Shown piece after piece: positions 7,820-8,408 of a stretch of 8,408 bases of DNA. The stretch is from Spirochaetaceae bacterium (lineage in GTDB: Bacteria; Spirochaetota; Spirochaetia; Treponematales; Breznakiellaceae): the NCBI GenBank assembly GCA_031265635.1, contig JAISCK010000046.1:1-8408 (forward strand), read 5' to 3'. The notes beneath the pieces were generated by a model, which made no database searches, was not told the DNA's origin, and was given only the letters and a program-made list of their open reading frames with translations. How positions within the stretch are numbered: the stretch's first letter is position 1; each line of letters opens with the position of its first letter. The position numbers and the translations under genes were made by a program.

Positions 7820-7855
7820 ATTTTGTTCCTTTTTTTATTATATTTTCGATCTGAC

Positions 7856-7863
7856 GGAGAAGG
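7856..7863 (+). promoter_or_regulatory. Ribosome binding site upstream of the poly-C lipoprotein gene
   Basis: GGAGAAGG lies 8 bases (counted from GGAG) before a TTG at 7868 and 11 bases (counted from AAGG) before a GTG at 7875. These two candidate starts are in different reading frames, so the site alone does not settle the start. It does indicate that translation begins upstream of the C tract. Confidence 0.5.
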
Positions 7864-7874
7864 TACTTTGTTCT

Positions 7875-8408
7875 GTGGTACAACAAATAAATTGTATTAT
7901 AAAGAATTACCCCCCCCCCCCCCCCCGTGCACGCACACATATCGCTCTGTTTTTTTTTGCGGTAGTTTCACTTCTATTAATACTGTGTTCATGTTCCAGC
8001 GTAAAGGCGGGATTATATCTATCCCTTATTGATGATCTTGACGGAGAAACAATCTTAAAAAAAGAACCGGAGGTAAAAGAATATTTATACTCGGTTCTAA
8101 TAAACCCGGAATATTACTCAATCAAGGCATACGAGCGGACCGGCGTAAGTTATCAGATAAAGCGGACAAATTTACTCGTTCACAGTTTTTACGTGATTAC
8201 CGAAAATGAAAATGTCTACCACACATTAAGTTTTTACGGAACGTCCATGGGATTCTCTTCGGAAGGGGCGTGGATGCTGGATGGTGATTCAGACAGAGAT
8301 TCATACACCAGGTATATAGAAGGCAGCAATACCTGGGATGTCAGGGAAATAAAAATAGAAAACGGAATTGCCGTCTATGAAACAGCAAGAAACATAATTG
8401 ATAAAATT
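7875..8408 (+). CDS. Predicted lipoprotein with poly-C tract near its 5' end, 3' end outside window
   Basis: I do not recognise the family. The frame is open from upstream of the promoter to the right edge; from the GTG at 7875 it gives 178 codons. Residues 13-17 are five prolines encoded by the C tract. A basic stretch (RARTH, 18-22) leads into a hydrophobic core ALFFFAVVSLLLIL (24-37) and a lipobox-like LCSC with the probable lipidated Cys40, which is acceptable by the relaxed spirochaetal rule. The mature part is hydrophilic, rich in Tyr, Asp and Glu, and would sit on the inner or outer membrane surface. No ATG, GTG or TTG lies in frame between the C tract and the lipobox, so the start must be upstream of the tract. 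The GTG has a ribosome binding site at a slightly long 11-base spacing; TTG at 7868 would be in frame only if the tract had one C fewer (modulo 3). GC in 8031-8408 is about 39%, well below the leftward operon. Confidence 0.72.
   Translation, partial: MVQQINCIIKNYPPPPPRARTHIALFFFAVVSLLLILCSCSSVKAGLYLSLIDDLDGETILKKEPEVKEYLYSVLINPEYYSIKAYERTGVSYQIKRTNLLVHSFYVITENENVYHTLSFYGTSMGFSSEGAWMLDGDSDRDSYTRYIEGSNTWDVREIKIENGIAVYETARNIIDKI
7910..7926. repeat. Homopolymeric C17 tract (G17 on the minus strand)
   Basis: Seventeen consecutive C lie between the candidate start codons and the signal-peptide codons of the rightward gene. Runs of this length are prone to slipped-strand mispairing, and similar G/C runs control phase-variable surface genes in Treponema, Neisseria and Campylobacter. 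A change of one base would shift the lipoprotein frame. The exact length is also the base count most likely to be misread by sequencing. Confidence 0.9.
7926..7942. other. Alternating pyrimidine-purine run abutting the C tract
   Basis: From the last C of the tract to 7942 every base alternates pyrimidine and purine over 17 positions, including CGTGCACGCACACA. Such runs can adopt Z-DNA under negative supercoiling. It is inside the coding region, so it may be incidental. Confidence 0.5.
7950..7958 (+). repeat. T9 run inside the signal-peptide codons
   Basis: Nine T encode Phe26-Phe28 of the predicted lipoprotein in the hydrophobic core. It is a second, shorter homopolymer able to change the frame downstream of the C tract. 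Confidence 0.7.

Noticed and set aside
7837..7842. A second minus-strand TATAAT
   Set aside because: It lies in a very AT-rich stretch, has no -35 match (TACCTT) at the right distance, and would give a leader over 200 bases crossing the opposite promoter.
7823..8032. Plus-strand frame of 69 codons running through the C tract
   Set aside because: It stops at 8030-8032 and reads the downstream part in the wrong frame, while the neighbouring frame has a full lipoprotein signal peptide and stays open to the edge. It is the alternative register of the same locus, not a separate gene.

Overview
This window looks like bacterial chromosome, most plausibly from a spirochaete of the genus Treponema. 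That assignment is an inference from three things: separate SecD and SecF proteins with enlarged periplasmic parts, the MEP isoprenoid enzyme IspH, and a lipoprotein with a relaxed lipobox next to a long C tract. No rRNA or other decisive marker is present. There are no tRNAs, rRNAs, insertion sequences or CRISPR arrays.

Left and middle (1-7619), minus strand: six tightly packed genes that read leftward and look like one transcription unit, yajC - secD - secF - ispH - valS - HD-domain gene. yajC/secD and secD/secF each overlap by 4 bases (ATGA). The gaps further down are 13, 37 and 36 bases, with no visible terminator. The first three genes encode the SecD-SecF-YajC membrane complex, which assists Sec-dependent export. 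ispH makes the isoprenoid precursors IPP and DMAPP, and valS charges tRNA-Val. The last gene runs off the left edge and carries the HD, HDxxED and DR motifs of RelA/SpoT-type (p)ppGpp hydrolases, so a stringent-response function may be tied to tRNA charging here.

Divergent intergenic region (about 7620-7874): a leftward promoter candidate (TATAAT at 7704-7699) would start transcription near 7691. This is right at a strong GC hairpin and is followed by two overlapping palindromes, one of which reaches the yajC ribosome binding site. A rightward promoter (TTGACA, 17 bases, TAAGAT) lies at 7791-7819.

Right end (about 7875-8408), plus strand: the 5' part of an AT-rich gene (about 39% GC in its 3' portion, against roughly 52-70% in sampled lines of the leftward operon) for a predicted lipoprotein of a family I do not recognise. 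The reading frame is open through a run of 17 C residues (7910-7926), which sits between the likely start codon and the signal peptide. There is no ATG, GTG or TTG in frame between the tract and the lipobox, so the start must lie upstream of the tract and its length would set the reading frame. With an A9 run in the promoter spacer and a T9 run in the signal peptide, this looks like a phase-variable surface lipoprotein locus and is the most interesting element of the window.
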